DNA from: Paramacrobiotus metropolitanus
Taxonomy: Eukaryota > Tardigrada > Eutardigrada > Parachela > Macrobiotidae
Assembly (NCBI RefSeq): GCF_019649055.1
Contig: NW_026570234.1
Location: 1,178,001-1,242,000, forward strand
Direction of reading: 5' to 3'
Length of the DNA: 64,000 bases
The notes below the pieces were generated by a model. The model did no database searches. It had not been told where the DNA came from and saw only the letters and a list, made by a program, of their open reading frames with translations. The position numbers were made by a program, and so were the translations under genes. Below, piece by piece: positions 24,170-34,318 of the stretch. Position 1 is the stretch's first letter, and each line of letters starts with the position of its first letter.

Positions 24170-25317
24170 ATGCTGTGGCTATCTATTGCTGTGTTAAGCG
24201 TGATCATTGTATCCAGCGATGCTCTACCTGCGCAGGACTCTGCGGTAAACCTTCGTGCTGCACCAATGGCCATGTGGCGTATGCAAAGGATCCTGTTGGT
24301 GAGAATCTCTTTAGTCGAAGACGCGTACATGACTTCTAATTATCTCCAATGACTGAATGAGATATTTATATTTATACACTTTCCGATTGTCATAGTCGTA
24401 ATAGGTTTTCCAAAATCAACATGTGCATTTAGTGTTCCAAAAATATTCCGTTTGATATTTCAGCCGATACGATAAACGATCTGCCTGTAGGATGACGTAG
24501 GTTCCCATGCTACGAACATCTGTTCATAAGCTTTTTCCGTAGCCCTAAATAGAGCGCCCTTTCCTTATGCGGAAGCATATCGATTGTTTCAAGTCCGGTT
24601 TGAATACTTCTTTTTATTTACTTAACATCCATAATTAATGAGAACTCCAGTTAATGACAGACGGTATCAGAATCCCAATCTGTTACTTATCCCACTCGTC
24701 TGGCTGCTTAATCGATTACGATATCTTACACCAGCGTTACATGATTAAACTGTGACATTCTTATAAATTTTTACGTAACTGGTTATAAGCAGAACACCCC
24801 AGCACGTACATATTGTACTATAGCCATAATTATAAGATGCATATTTTTAGTAAATTCGTCGCCAGTTTATATTTTATTTAATCTACGTAGAAGCGACACC
24901 ATTTATATTTTTAAAAAATTTTTATACCAACGCGTGTACTTTTGTGAACAGAGAAAACTGCGTGCTTGATATGCGAATTCTTTCGCCAAAAATCAATGCG
25001 CCCTCAAAGGACGGCATCGATTAATATCCGCAACAAATCTATCAAAAGTTGGGTCGCCATGAGTGCACTGGGCTAATGCACTTGATCATGAAAATTTGGA
25101 TGTGACAATTTATCGGTAATTAATGTGCTTCTAGGACGGCACGGCAGATAAGCGTGATGGGTCGAAGCTGTTGCTGCTGGAGCCGGGCGCTGTGGATGAA
25201 ATAGGGGTGCGCGACATTATGCCCATCATTTCAGCGGAAAAGAGAGCACCACCCGCTGGCTTCTGGGGAGCACGGGGAAAGCGGAGCGTGCCAGATTTCT
25301 ACGACTATGGTTTTTAA
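24170..25317 (+). CDS. Tachykinin-related neuropeptide precursor (single copy)
   Basis: Two exons, 24170-24298 and 25135-25317, give a 103-aa precursor. It starts with a signal peptide (MLWLSIAVLSVIIVSSDALP). Exon 2 encodes KR-APPAGFWGAR-G-KR (25246-25284 for the peptide, amide glycine and dibasic site). Dibasic cleavage and amidation would give APPAGFWGAR-amide. The C-terminus FWGAR-amide fits the FX1GX2R-amide consensus of ecdysozoan tachykinin-related peptides and the preceding Gly is also typical. A second dibasic site (DKR) lies early in exon 2, and the C-terminal tail is SVPDFYDYGF. Arthropod TRP precursors usually carry several copies; only one is visible here. An additional exon inside the 836-bp intron cannot be excluded. 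Natalisin, a related family with FxxxR-amide ends, is the main alternative. Confidence 0.83.
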
Positions 25318-25322
25318 ATAAA
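25317..25322 (+). promoter_or_regulatory. Polyadenylation signal AATAAA overlapping the stop codon
   Basis: AATAAA begins at the last base of the TAA stop of the tachykinin-like gene, implying a very short 3' UTR. Confidence 0.55.
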
Positions 25323-26477
25323 CTCTCGTAAATTTGAAAATTTATAACCTACTCTTCCCGACAGATATTATCTGTGTTATCCAGTGCCAGGAATATAACC
25401 CGCACTAATTTTAAGGATCCTATTGTGCACTAATATTATGTCATAGTTGGACTGGAATTATTGCAGTTTACCGAGTATAGCTATAGTATTGCTACTAAAT
25501 TCCTTCAGTTGTGTTTGCCATGGCAGATTTTTATAATTGAGTTGGAAAATGTCAGAATGTTGTCAGAATTTTGCATGGTATTCGTCATAATTTATTTATT
25601 GCTGTCACGTATACAGCGCATCATTTTCGCCTCATCCGGATTTCTTATGAAATCCTTTTGCAACAGTGCTAGATTAGAAATATAGTATTATGTAAGACTG
25701 AGTATTTAGCATGACCTTAGAACAATAAGGTGAATGTCGGCGACATTGCTATTAAAAAAAAGAAATGACAATTAACGGCAGCGTCTCAAGTTAAGATGGC
25801 AAATTATGTTGGCGATGCAGCATACAGACAGACAGACGACCTCGTGTACAGACTATAAAGCGAATTATTATGCGAGACTCAACATTCCGAAGTCATAAAT
25901 TTCTGCAACAAATATACAATTTGCAGTGCTTCCATGTTTATTTAATACTGGATGCAGATATTAAAAAGACATTGAATTGGCATCAAGCAATGAGAAATTT
26001 CATTTAATGTCGAAAAAAATAAAGCCGGTCCTTTAATTTTGTGGTAAGTTGTTTTGAAGCCAATCCGTCCGATTCCTATTAAACCAAAGACTCTTTAATT
26101 TAATATGAGTACATCGCATACCATCGTGAATTCTTACGCGGAAAACATATCTATACAAATAATTTTGCCATGTTAAGCAACTGGAAAATAATAAAGTTAG
26201 CACTTCAAGAATCGCACAAACTCGCTGATGTAGTTTAGTCTGATTCGAATACGTTGTTGCACATTTTCGTTAATATTAGTAGATGATATAAAATAAAAGC
26301 TTCGCAGCTATTGACATAATAATAATTATTACTGGATATCAAAAATACGAAATTATGTTTTCGCGTAGTGTTCGCCGAACACACAGTTAAAATGCTGCAG
26401 TTAGAGGTCGTTGATAATTGTGCTTACTGATAATAGATTTGGCGAAGGCGGTAATTATGTACTTCCGCTCGCACCCG
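25323..26477. other. Convergent intergenic region between two neuropeptide genes
   Basis: AT-rich, with no exon or repeat that I can support. It holds the 3' flank of both neighbours. Confidence 0.4.
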
Positions 26478-26861
26478 TTACGTATCGGCCAGATGATGTT
26501 CATTGACGGGCATCGGTACGATAGTGTCCATGGCCGGATCGGAGCTGCGTTTGCCGCCCCAAGCGAAGTAGCTTCGTCCGCGAATTTCAGGCTTTTGCAC
26601 ATAGTAGTTTCCCGGTGAGCCATCACGTTTCCCGCCAAAAGCGTAAAAGGGCACGGAGGCTTTCCGCTTCTGGGTCAACGTGCCAAAGGGCGGCAGCAGC
26701 CGTGCGGGACGATACAGCGATGCATCGACTAGAAAACTGTCATCGGGAAAAATGCTGGAGCTCGACGCAGCAGCCAGCATGGGTAAGGTCATCACGGTGG
26801 CGATCAGTGCAGCGAGGATGGTCAGTATGGTGACGACGCTGGGCGCTCTGACGGAAACCAT
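26478..26861 (-). CDS. Kinin-like neuropeptide precursor
   Basis: A single-exon precursor of 127 aa. The hydrophobic N-terminus VVTILTILAALIATVMTL is a signal peptide. Two amidated peptides are predicted. KR-KASVPFYAFG-G-KR (residues 65-79) would give KASVPFYAFG-amide. RGR-SYFAWG-G-KR (94-105) would give SYFAWG-amide, or a longer form if only the upstream KR is cut. Their ends, FYAFG-amide and YFAWG-amide, each differ by one aromatic substitution from the arthropod kinin consensus FX1X2WG-amide, which acts through a diuretic/myotropic GPCR. No other peptide family I know fits better, but both copies are non-canonical, so assignment to kinins is inference. The gene converges on the tachykinin-like gene 1.2 kb away. 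Confidence 0.74.
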   Translation of the reverse strand: MVSVRAPSVVTILTILAALIATVMTLPMLAAASSSSIFPDDSFLVDASLYRPARLLPPFGTLTQKRKASVPFYAFGGKRDGSPGNYYVQKPEIRGRSYFAWGGKRSSDPAMDTIVPMPVNEHHLADT

Positions 26862-29800
26862 GGCTGCCTATGTAGAACAGGAGATCTACAACCAAGCAAC
26901 CATGAGCAAGTTTTTCATTTAGTGTGTCAAATAAACCATTTCAACCATTTTTAGTGTGTCAAATAAACGCAACAAAAATGATCGGTTGATCGTATGTGTC
27001 AAAAACATAATGGGAAGAATTTAAGCCGTTAATTACAAGTTTACGCGAGGCTGGCCAGATGTTTGTCTGTCAAAGTCAAATGGAGACCGCTTTCCACCGG
27101 TTTATCGTCTGACGTGTATTACTGGGGAGCGGATAAGCTTCTTGGGATTTTCCAAGGAGCTGATTTAAAATTAAACGAGTATGCACAATATATTCAAATG
27201 ATGCACTGATGTAAACTAAACAACATACAGAGTAGTACTGCTGTAATGCGCAAAAATAAATATAGATATATATACCAAGCAATGATAACTGTCTTTAAAT
27301 GGAAGATACGGACTTGTCAATCTGCCGTTAATTAACGACGTATTAATATTTAATTTAGGAATGGCTGTCACACCTTATCGTCAAGGTTGTCAAGTTTCCA
27401 TTCGTTCGGTTTTCCTCGTTAATTTTCTATACGGATGCAGATTTCGATTTCCTGCGCTGCATTCGTCATGATCACGATCATGCGCTTGTTTATTAATTAC
27501 CTCCGCGTATCGGATAAACGAACAGATTGATAATTATTTTTCAGTTAAAATAATTGATACTGCTGACGTAAACTGCAGTTTTTGCAATCAGTTAAACTGG
27601 CCTACAACAAAGTCACTTAAAGAATACTCAATTAATCTCTAATAAAGGGACGACGGATGTATTAGACCAATGAAGATTTTTTTTGCATTGTAAGTTGAGT
27701 ATCCGTAGGCAAGTTTACTAATGATTTCCGTCGCTTGGATATTTTTCTTATGTGTGCGACTGACGCAGTAAATCAAAGGTCATAGAATAAGTCATGGATA
27801 GACTGGCTACCGAATTACCCTGCGGATTCACGAGGATACAAAACATCACCGCGGGATGGTGTGACACCTGCAGGCTGCACTTGTGATGCTGTGACCTCAC
27901 CCATTCACCGATGCACGCTATCATTACCAACAAATTAGCAGTACTTTTGGGATACAGAAAAAAATGCCGCTGTATCTATTGCAAGCAACTGCAGGACGTA
28001 TACGGTTATGAATTGTTAACAAACTACGGTCTGGATTCGCTTTAATTCAATAACCGGAAAAGGAAACAAAAATTACGCAAAATAAAATATATGGGAGATT
28101 ATTTTTGTAAATGCTTTCAATATACAGTATGTATACACGCCAATTTACAGCTATCACAGCACAAATTAAAAAAAATGTAAAGAAGTTATAATTTTATGAT
28201 CATAAAAGATGTTTTTCCGTTCGTAAAATATAATACCGGTAAATGCAGCAATGAAACTAAAAATGACCGGCATGCATAGTTCGCTTTACCTCGTCGGGAT
28301 GGTGAATCGATGATAACCTTACTGTTAGCTGTTCACAGGGATTATACTCGTATTATTAATGGAAGGCTGATGTGATATGGGGTAATAAAAGAATTCGGCC
28401 GCTTCGGAACAGTCGGCACTCAACTCTAGGAATCGCGAGAACACCAGAACCGTAAATGACAACGAAGCGCAACGCAGCTGGACTTTTATGTCAACAGTAT
28501 CATGTACGGGATAGCCGCGGCGGCAAACTGTTGCAACATTGTCGAAGTACTGTATCAATTCCAGAGAAGGCGCAAACCGGATATATATCCTTCCCGTGGG
28601 CTGGTCTTATCGATATATGGCTACATATGCATTACGCAGTATATACTCCAACGGTTACGCCCGGCACATTCGCGTCATTGGATACGCTTGACAAACGTGG
28701 ACTCTTACGTCGGCCGCGGATCAGAATCTTATCGGTAAGGAGCACCGACGCCACCCGCGACAATCAAATGAGAATTTGAATATATTTATTCAAGTAGCCA
28801 AGGCTTTTAGCCTGCCAGCTTCCATGTTTACTCTGGCACCCTTGTTGACAACAATTTGCTTAATCAAAAAAGACTGGTCAATGTATGCGCATCCTGAGAG
28901 TTGGTTCGGCGGCCCGGCGCCCTGCATCTGCAGAATCCGTTTTACTTTGCACTACATCCTGAAAAAATATTTCACCGAATGTTTCTTGCTCTAGGAGAGA
29001 CTTGAACCTGTTTGTCGTTAAGAGCGGACGTACCTCTTTTTGCGTTGACCTCTTAACACAATAAAAGTGACAAATACAAAATGACACTTGTGAAATTGCG
29101 TTAACTTCCGTTTGCTTTCTTGATTTGCTATTCAAAAAACACTGTTATTCTTTTCCCACTGCTAATCTGCGTCATGTATAATCTAATAATTTATGCTTTC
29201 GCAATTGATTTTAGTCGATTACGGTTTTCGTTTAAGTCATGCTGAGATACGACATGGTGCTGCATCATGCAGCGCATGATACAGAACATCGCCAGCCAAG
29301 ACCGCGCTGTTAAGAACTCCAAAAATTCAAACAAATTCTGACCAGTGCGTCTATACAAAATTATAAATAAATTTTGTACAGGATTGGACGGCAAGTAAAC
29401 AACTTACATACGTCAAAGACAGAGTTCACTATTGACCATGTCACCATGGAATAAACACCTACATCCCGGATCCACAAATCCCGCCCATCCCGGAATTCAA
29501 TGCGAAATCGAACGAGTCCACCTAGCTGCATCACAGCCTCAGATTTCCTTTCTTTTAGCAAAGGATTCGAGAGACGCTCTTGGACACATCTGCAACAAGT
29601 ACTTACCCGAAATGTTACATATGAATGCTGTAGGATCACAAATGCATGCAAAATTGTATAAAAAATTTGGCTGTAGTTAATGGCATAAAACGTGAACACC
29701 TTTACATATTTTATGGAAACGCGGCGTCCAGCGAGTACGAGAAAGCGATAGTTGTCGTGAATGCCATACATCCAAACTTGATACCACGTACCGGGTCGTT

Positions 29801-31095
29801 CCCATAATCTGCAAAACTTCTTTGTAGCCGAAGACCAGAAACTAAAATAATTTTTAAAAATTCCTAAACTCTTATGATACCTTGTAGCTAATGAATACGA
29901 AGATTCGAATGAGTGAAACTTACAGAGGAACTAGTAGCGATATTGGTCTACTGAAGTTTACCGTGGCCGTGGCGCGTATTTGCCCATACACGGGCAACGT
30001 AAAAAAATTCAAAGTCACAAACTTTGTCGCCAACTGACTTGTGAGTACTATTCATCTAACTCAGAAAGCGGATGCACGGCAATCTGTTTATATGTATGTG
30101 AGCCATATCGTTGAGAGATCATTCGATTTATTCTTTTGAAAATGTAGAGAAATGTGAAGCGCGTATATGTCAACGCTTATTATAGCGCTTTAATCCCGGA
30201 CCCGGTTCCCATCTCGGTAGATGAGCAAAACGGGGTTACGAGACCCGATTTCCCGTTCGGATCCGGTCCGCAAAAACCGATTGGCGCGTAAAACTTCAAC
30301 AAAATGTGAAAAGGGATGTGAAAACTGAACACTGCAACCTGTTTTTTTCCAGGGTAGCGTTGGGCGGAATTTGATAATCTACTACGTTTCTTATCGCTCT
30401 CATCAATATCTATTATCGACGGCCGCGATATCAAATTGTATAAAAAATAACCTTTGCATATGGAATTCGAAGTGGTTGACAGCACTGGACTGGTAAGTAT
30501 TGTAATGGTTCATTTGTTGTTATAGTCCTCGGCCGGTGTAACATTTCATGGATATACAGCTCATACATGTACTCTGTATAAGGCCACAACCAAATAAGCT
30601 GTTCTGAAAAGAAGTGTTCTCCCGTTTTTCGCATAAAAATTTCACGAGACGATGCTTCTCCTAGTCTCTTGCTCATCTGTGTGCTAATATTAAAGCAGTG
30701 TGCGCAAAATATTCAGACAAGATTCAGTATTAATCACGCTGCTTATGCGTTGTTTTATGCAAGGTAAGCAGCAAAATAAATCATGTTTTGAATTTTTTGA
30801 TTGAAGTTTCATCACACCATCCGGTGATCATATCAAGTATTGTACAGTAAAGGTCTGCCGTTTTTGTCTGATTATCATGTCTATTTACGATTTTGAGATA
30901 TTCAGTTACGTTTATACTCCATAGCCCATACATAGTTCCATACCTATTCCGCAGTCATCGGACCAAACTAACAATAATTTATTGACATACAAGAAAGATT
31001 GCATTAAATTAACCACAGCTCTCGCAAATTGGGTAGGCCAGTTTACCAAGTGCGAGTCAATTCTTAGAACGAAAAACACCAATGGCAAGCAAAAT
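26862..31095. other. Long intergenic region without a supported gene
   Basis: Over 4 kb with only short open frames. A 16-bp direct repeat AGTGTGTCAAATAAAC occurs at 26921-26936 and 26953-26968. A GC-richer block at 28456-28738 is open in more than one frame and ends with a GTAAGG donor-like site, so it might be an exon of an unrecognised gene; no homology supports it. Confidence 0.4.
30978..30983 (-). promoter_or_regulatory. Polyadenylation signal for the ZC2HC1-like gene
   Basis: AATAAA on the minus strand, about 115 bp after the stop codon of the ZC2HC1-like gene. Confidence 0.45.
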
Positions 31096-32931
31096 TTACT
31101 CTGTCAAGTTGACCAAACGCTTCATACCGCAATGACAGCAAAAGGCTGCTTCTTCGATGGGAAATCGTTTGCCACAATTATGGCAGAAATGCGGAATGGA
31201 CGGCAGTTTCGTTGTAATCGTTGGATAATTACTAGCCGGAATTCCACTGGAAAAAGACGATAGAGATCCGATGGCACTACTCTTGACAGAAGCAAAGGAT
31301 CCAATTGCGCTGCTTTTGATCGAACCCATGGAGCCCGGTGGCGACAACGGGCTGTTACTTTCCGAAGTCAAATAAGCGTCCTCCACGCTTTCTTCGTGCG
31401 ACACCGGCAGTTTGTATGCATTATGTCGGCGTTCCATCAGCGGTGAAGGCGACAGCAATGGCAAGCGACCATCCAGCGAATTCGTCGTGAAATTCCGAAA
31501 GTTTTCCGTCAGATCATCGGGAATTTTTGTCAGATTATCCTGATCAGTGGGTGCGCGGAGTCGGTCGCCATCCCACTGGAAAAAGCGCAAATTATCCGGC
31601 CGGGAATTAGTCGTATTCCGCAGAGCGGCTGGTTTGAGAAAACTATCCCAGTCCACATTGATCGTACCCACCGAGGCACTTTTGGCTTTAACCGAATTCG
31701 ATCTGTGCAGCTGCATCATCCGCTCTTTCTGCTGCGACGCCACATTAAACGGATACGGTCGGTCATGTCCCATAGCCACCGACTGGACTTTGTGAGTGAG
31801 ATTCGCAGGCGGCGACGGTGTAGCGGGTAATTTGTGAAAATCGGTCTTCCGCAAGGATTCCACTGAATGGAAAGCTCGTTCATCCATCTGGATGAAAACC
31901 GAATTATTCGCACCAGGCTTCCGTGCATTCATATCTATAACCGTTTCCTTCGGCAAGGCCACAGGATTATTGCTTCGCTCACGGATGAACGCATCTTTAA
32001 GTTGCCCATTATTCTGACTTTTCATCCGCAACGACGCCGTGCGAATCAGTGTTTCAGCACATCCAAAACTCGCCGGCGATGCGGTGCTCTTGAACATTGC
32101 CGGCGTACTAGTCTTCGACAACACAGCGTCTCCGACGCCCAGATCATCGTATAATTTCTTCTCCCGCGGTTTTTGGGCGTAGACGGAGGGCGTAACAAAG
32201 CCCTTCGGCTTGGTAGGAACTTTCTTCACATTCGGCGTGGCATTGAGCTTGGCCATGGCCGACTGACTGCTGGCAATCTTGCCAGTGCCCTCTTTATTGG
32301 CACGCGTCACGTGTTGGCTGGAGAAGGCACTGACTGCTTTGCGATGCGATTTCGGCGGCGGTGGTCGGTATTTCATCCGCCGCATGAGCAGCACCGACTG
32401 CGGATTCTCCCCGGACGCCTGCTTCCGCAGTTTGATCTCGTACTGCTGCTTACAGAAATCCACATGCCGCTCGTACGCCTTCTCCCGGAATGTCCGCTCA
32501 CAGTATTCACATCTGGAATGCCCAGCAGGGATCTCCTTGGCTTTGACTTCCGGTCGTTCCGCCCGCGGGGGTTGGCGTTTCTTATTGACGGGCAGGCCTT
32601 TGGACATAGCACTACCATCTTCATCCGCAGACTGCTTCTCGAGATTCTCGCGGATCACAGGCCGGATGGCGTCCTCCTGAGCAACATGGGCCAAGCGCTG
32701 AGCAATGGCCTGGAAGGCTTCGCGTTTGGGCTTCTGCGCCAGTCTTTCGCAGATGGTCGTGTGACGCTCCAAATTGGCCGGATTGAATTTCCTCCCGCAG
32801 ATGTCGCACGGCACGAGGGGCTCACGCGACGGCGATCCAGCAACGTCGAAGGGACGTTGCGGAGAGGGACGGATCTGGACTTCATCCAGACTGGGAGAAC
32901 ACGGGGATTGAGCGTGTTTCATCATGGTCAT
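31096..32931 (-). CDS. ZC2HC1 (FAM164) family zinc-finger protein
   Basis: An uninterrupted coding exon of 611 aa. Two C2HC zinc fingers are spaced about 100 residues apart: PCDICGRKFNPANLERHTTIC (Cys42, Cys45, His57, Cys61) and RCEYCERTFREKAYERHVDF-C (Cys141, Cys144, His156, Cys160). This pair is diagnostic for the ZC2HC1 family, whose function is poorly known. The middle is long, basic and Ser/Pro-rich (disordered). The very C-terminus has a second metal-binding pattern, CHNCGKRFPIEEAAFCCHCG, a CxxC...CxxC ribbon. The vertebrate ZC2HC1A is roughly half this length. Start: an acceptor (CACATGCAG) ends at 32935 and a matching donor (CTAG|GTGAGT) lies at 33007, so a 72-bp 5' UTR intron is likely and the ATG at 32931 is preferred over 32940. 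The gene is divergent from APEH. Confidence 0.9.
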   Translation of the reverse strand: MTMMKHAQSPCSPSLDEVQIRPSPQRPFDVAGSPSREPLVPCDICGRKFNPANLERHTTICERLAQKPKREAFQAIAQRLAHVAQEDAIRPVIRENLEKQSADEDGSAMSKGLPVNKKRQPPRAERPEVKAKEIPAGHSRCEYCERTFREKAYERHVDFCKQQYEIKLRKQASGENPQSVLLMRRMKYRPPPPKSHRKAVSAFSSQHVTRANKEGTGKIASSQSAMAKLNATPNVKKVPTKPKGFVTPSVYAQKPREKKLYDDLGVGDAVLSKTSTPAMFKSTASPASFGCAETLIRTASLRMKSQNNGQLKDAFIRERSNNPVALPKETVIDMNARKPGANNSVFIQMDERAFHSVESLRKTDFHKLPATPSPPANLTHKVQSVAMGHDRPYPFNVASQQKERMMQLHRSNSVKAKSASVGTINVDWDSFLKPAALRNTTNSRPDNLRFFQWDGDRLRAPTDQDNLTKIPDDLTENFRNFTTNSLDGRLPLLSPSPLMERRHNAYKLPVSHEESVEDAYLTSESNSPLSPPGSMGSIKSSAIGSFASVKSSAIGSLSSFSSGIPASNYPTITTKLPSIPHFCHNCGKRFPIEEAAFCCHCGMKRLVNLTE

Positions 32932-34318
32932 GGCCTGCATGTGACAAGCAATCGATTTTTAACATTATGGATCGCACCCAACCCAGAATTATGCTAAATT
33001 ACTCACCTAGCTGATTTTTGAATCTCCAATCGATGGATCGCCAGACAAACGAGAAATTATCTTCAAAATAAGGTTTTTCCGCTAGTGTTCATAATCCGCA
33101 GTGTTACTTAATACCATCACTTCCATTCACTGTAAGGATAGCAGCAGAGACAATAAATTTATCGAAGCTGCACAAAAGGTAACAGAGTCACGAGCGACGA
33201 AAACACAATATTAATCCCGTAATCGGTTTGCGTAAACCATTTACCTGCAGAGAGCACGTATCAAAGGGGTTTACGTGCTTAAGCTGTATGCCAAGCCGCG
33301 GCGCTCAGCGCAAATCAAAAGGCTCGTGAAATCCACAAATGGCGCAATTTATCGGAGACTCCGAGATAAAAGCAATAAATCAAACTTTAAAAGGCACTTG
33401 ATGATTTATTAGTGCGCTTGGTGCAGTCGTGTAGTGGACTTGGAACGGCAAAATGTGTACACTATGAGCAAGAGGGTTCGTGGGACGTAATTATCACAAT
33501 CACCATCCAGAGAACAAAACCAAGTCTAATGAAAATGGGTAAAATAAGGGAAAATGACAAGGCAACAGTGGCATTGAAGATTTGGCACTGTGGCTTGGAA
33601 AAGCCGTTAGTTACGCGAGCGTTTGGATCGATTGCAGATACGCAATAATTCATAACTCGATCAGCCTGGAATGCAACGGCTGAACGATAACCTGTAACTG
33701 CATTTCACCTGCGTGATGGTGCAACTGAGGGTGGGAAAAAACGGAAACACTTATTACGACGCACCACTCTCCCGCTCGTCCGTCGTCCCATAACACTCCA
33801 GACAGGTGCGCACCAGTGCAACAGTCTGTATAATGGGCGACCGCACAGGTTGTTGGTTGCACGCGCGCCGGAGCCAGCCGCACCGTGCTGTACTTACTTT
33901 AAGAAAACATTCTCAAAAAACTGAAAAATCATCGTTTTGGGGAAGACAGAAATTTTCGAAAAACTGAATTGAATTCATACTAAACTCATACTGTTCTATT
34001 TTAATACATACTCTTTTTATTTTGGAAAATCTTCACATTGCGGCACTTCGTACAGCTGAAACTCGATGTATGTAAGAATTTTATGGTGAGATACGGGACC
34101 TCAAAAAGGAGTCCGTATCTGTCCGTAGCACAGCTGTGATTTCGTGAGCGTCTGCGCTGAAGGGCGTTCTAAGCCGTTCTTCCCCATTTGTTCGTCGGGC
34201 AGCCAGGTTTGTGAATGGATTAGCAATTGTGAATTGGGCTTTAAAAAATTATAGCGATTTGCCTTGTAATTTTAATGTTTGGATTAGATAGGTGATGATT
34301 CGACATTGCTGTTCTAGG
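32932..34318. other. Divergent promoter region between ZC2HC1-like and APEH
   Basis: Contains the likely 5' UTR exon of the ZC2HC1-like gene (ending 33007, intron 33006-32935). A GTTCTAG acceptor-like site just before the APEH ATG hints at a 5' UTR intron there too. No other gene is seen. Confidence 0.45.

Noticed and set aside
25135-25317. Natalisin instead of tachykinin-related peptide
   Set aside because: FWGAR-amide preceded by Gly fits FX1GX2R-amide better; natalisin remains an alternative but not the main call.
28456-28738. Possible exon open in two frames and ending at a GTAAGG site
   Set aside because: No acceptor-donor chain to other exons and no homology; kept only as a remark in the intergenic entry.
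32173-32997. A 274-codon plus-strand open frame opposite the ZC2HC1-like gene
   Set aside because: It is the antisense shadow of a high-GC coding exon whose minus-strand reading has two diagnostic zinc fingers; the plus reading has no recognisable domain.
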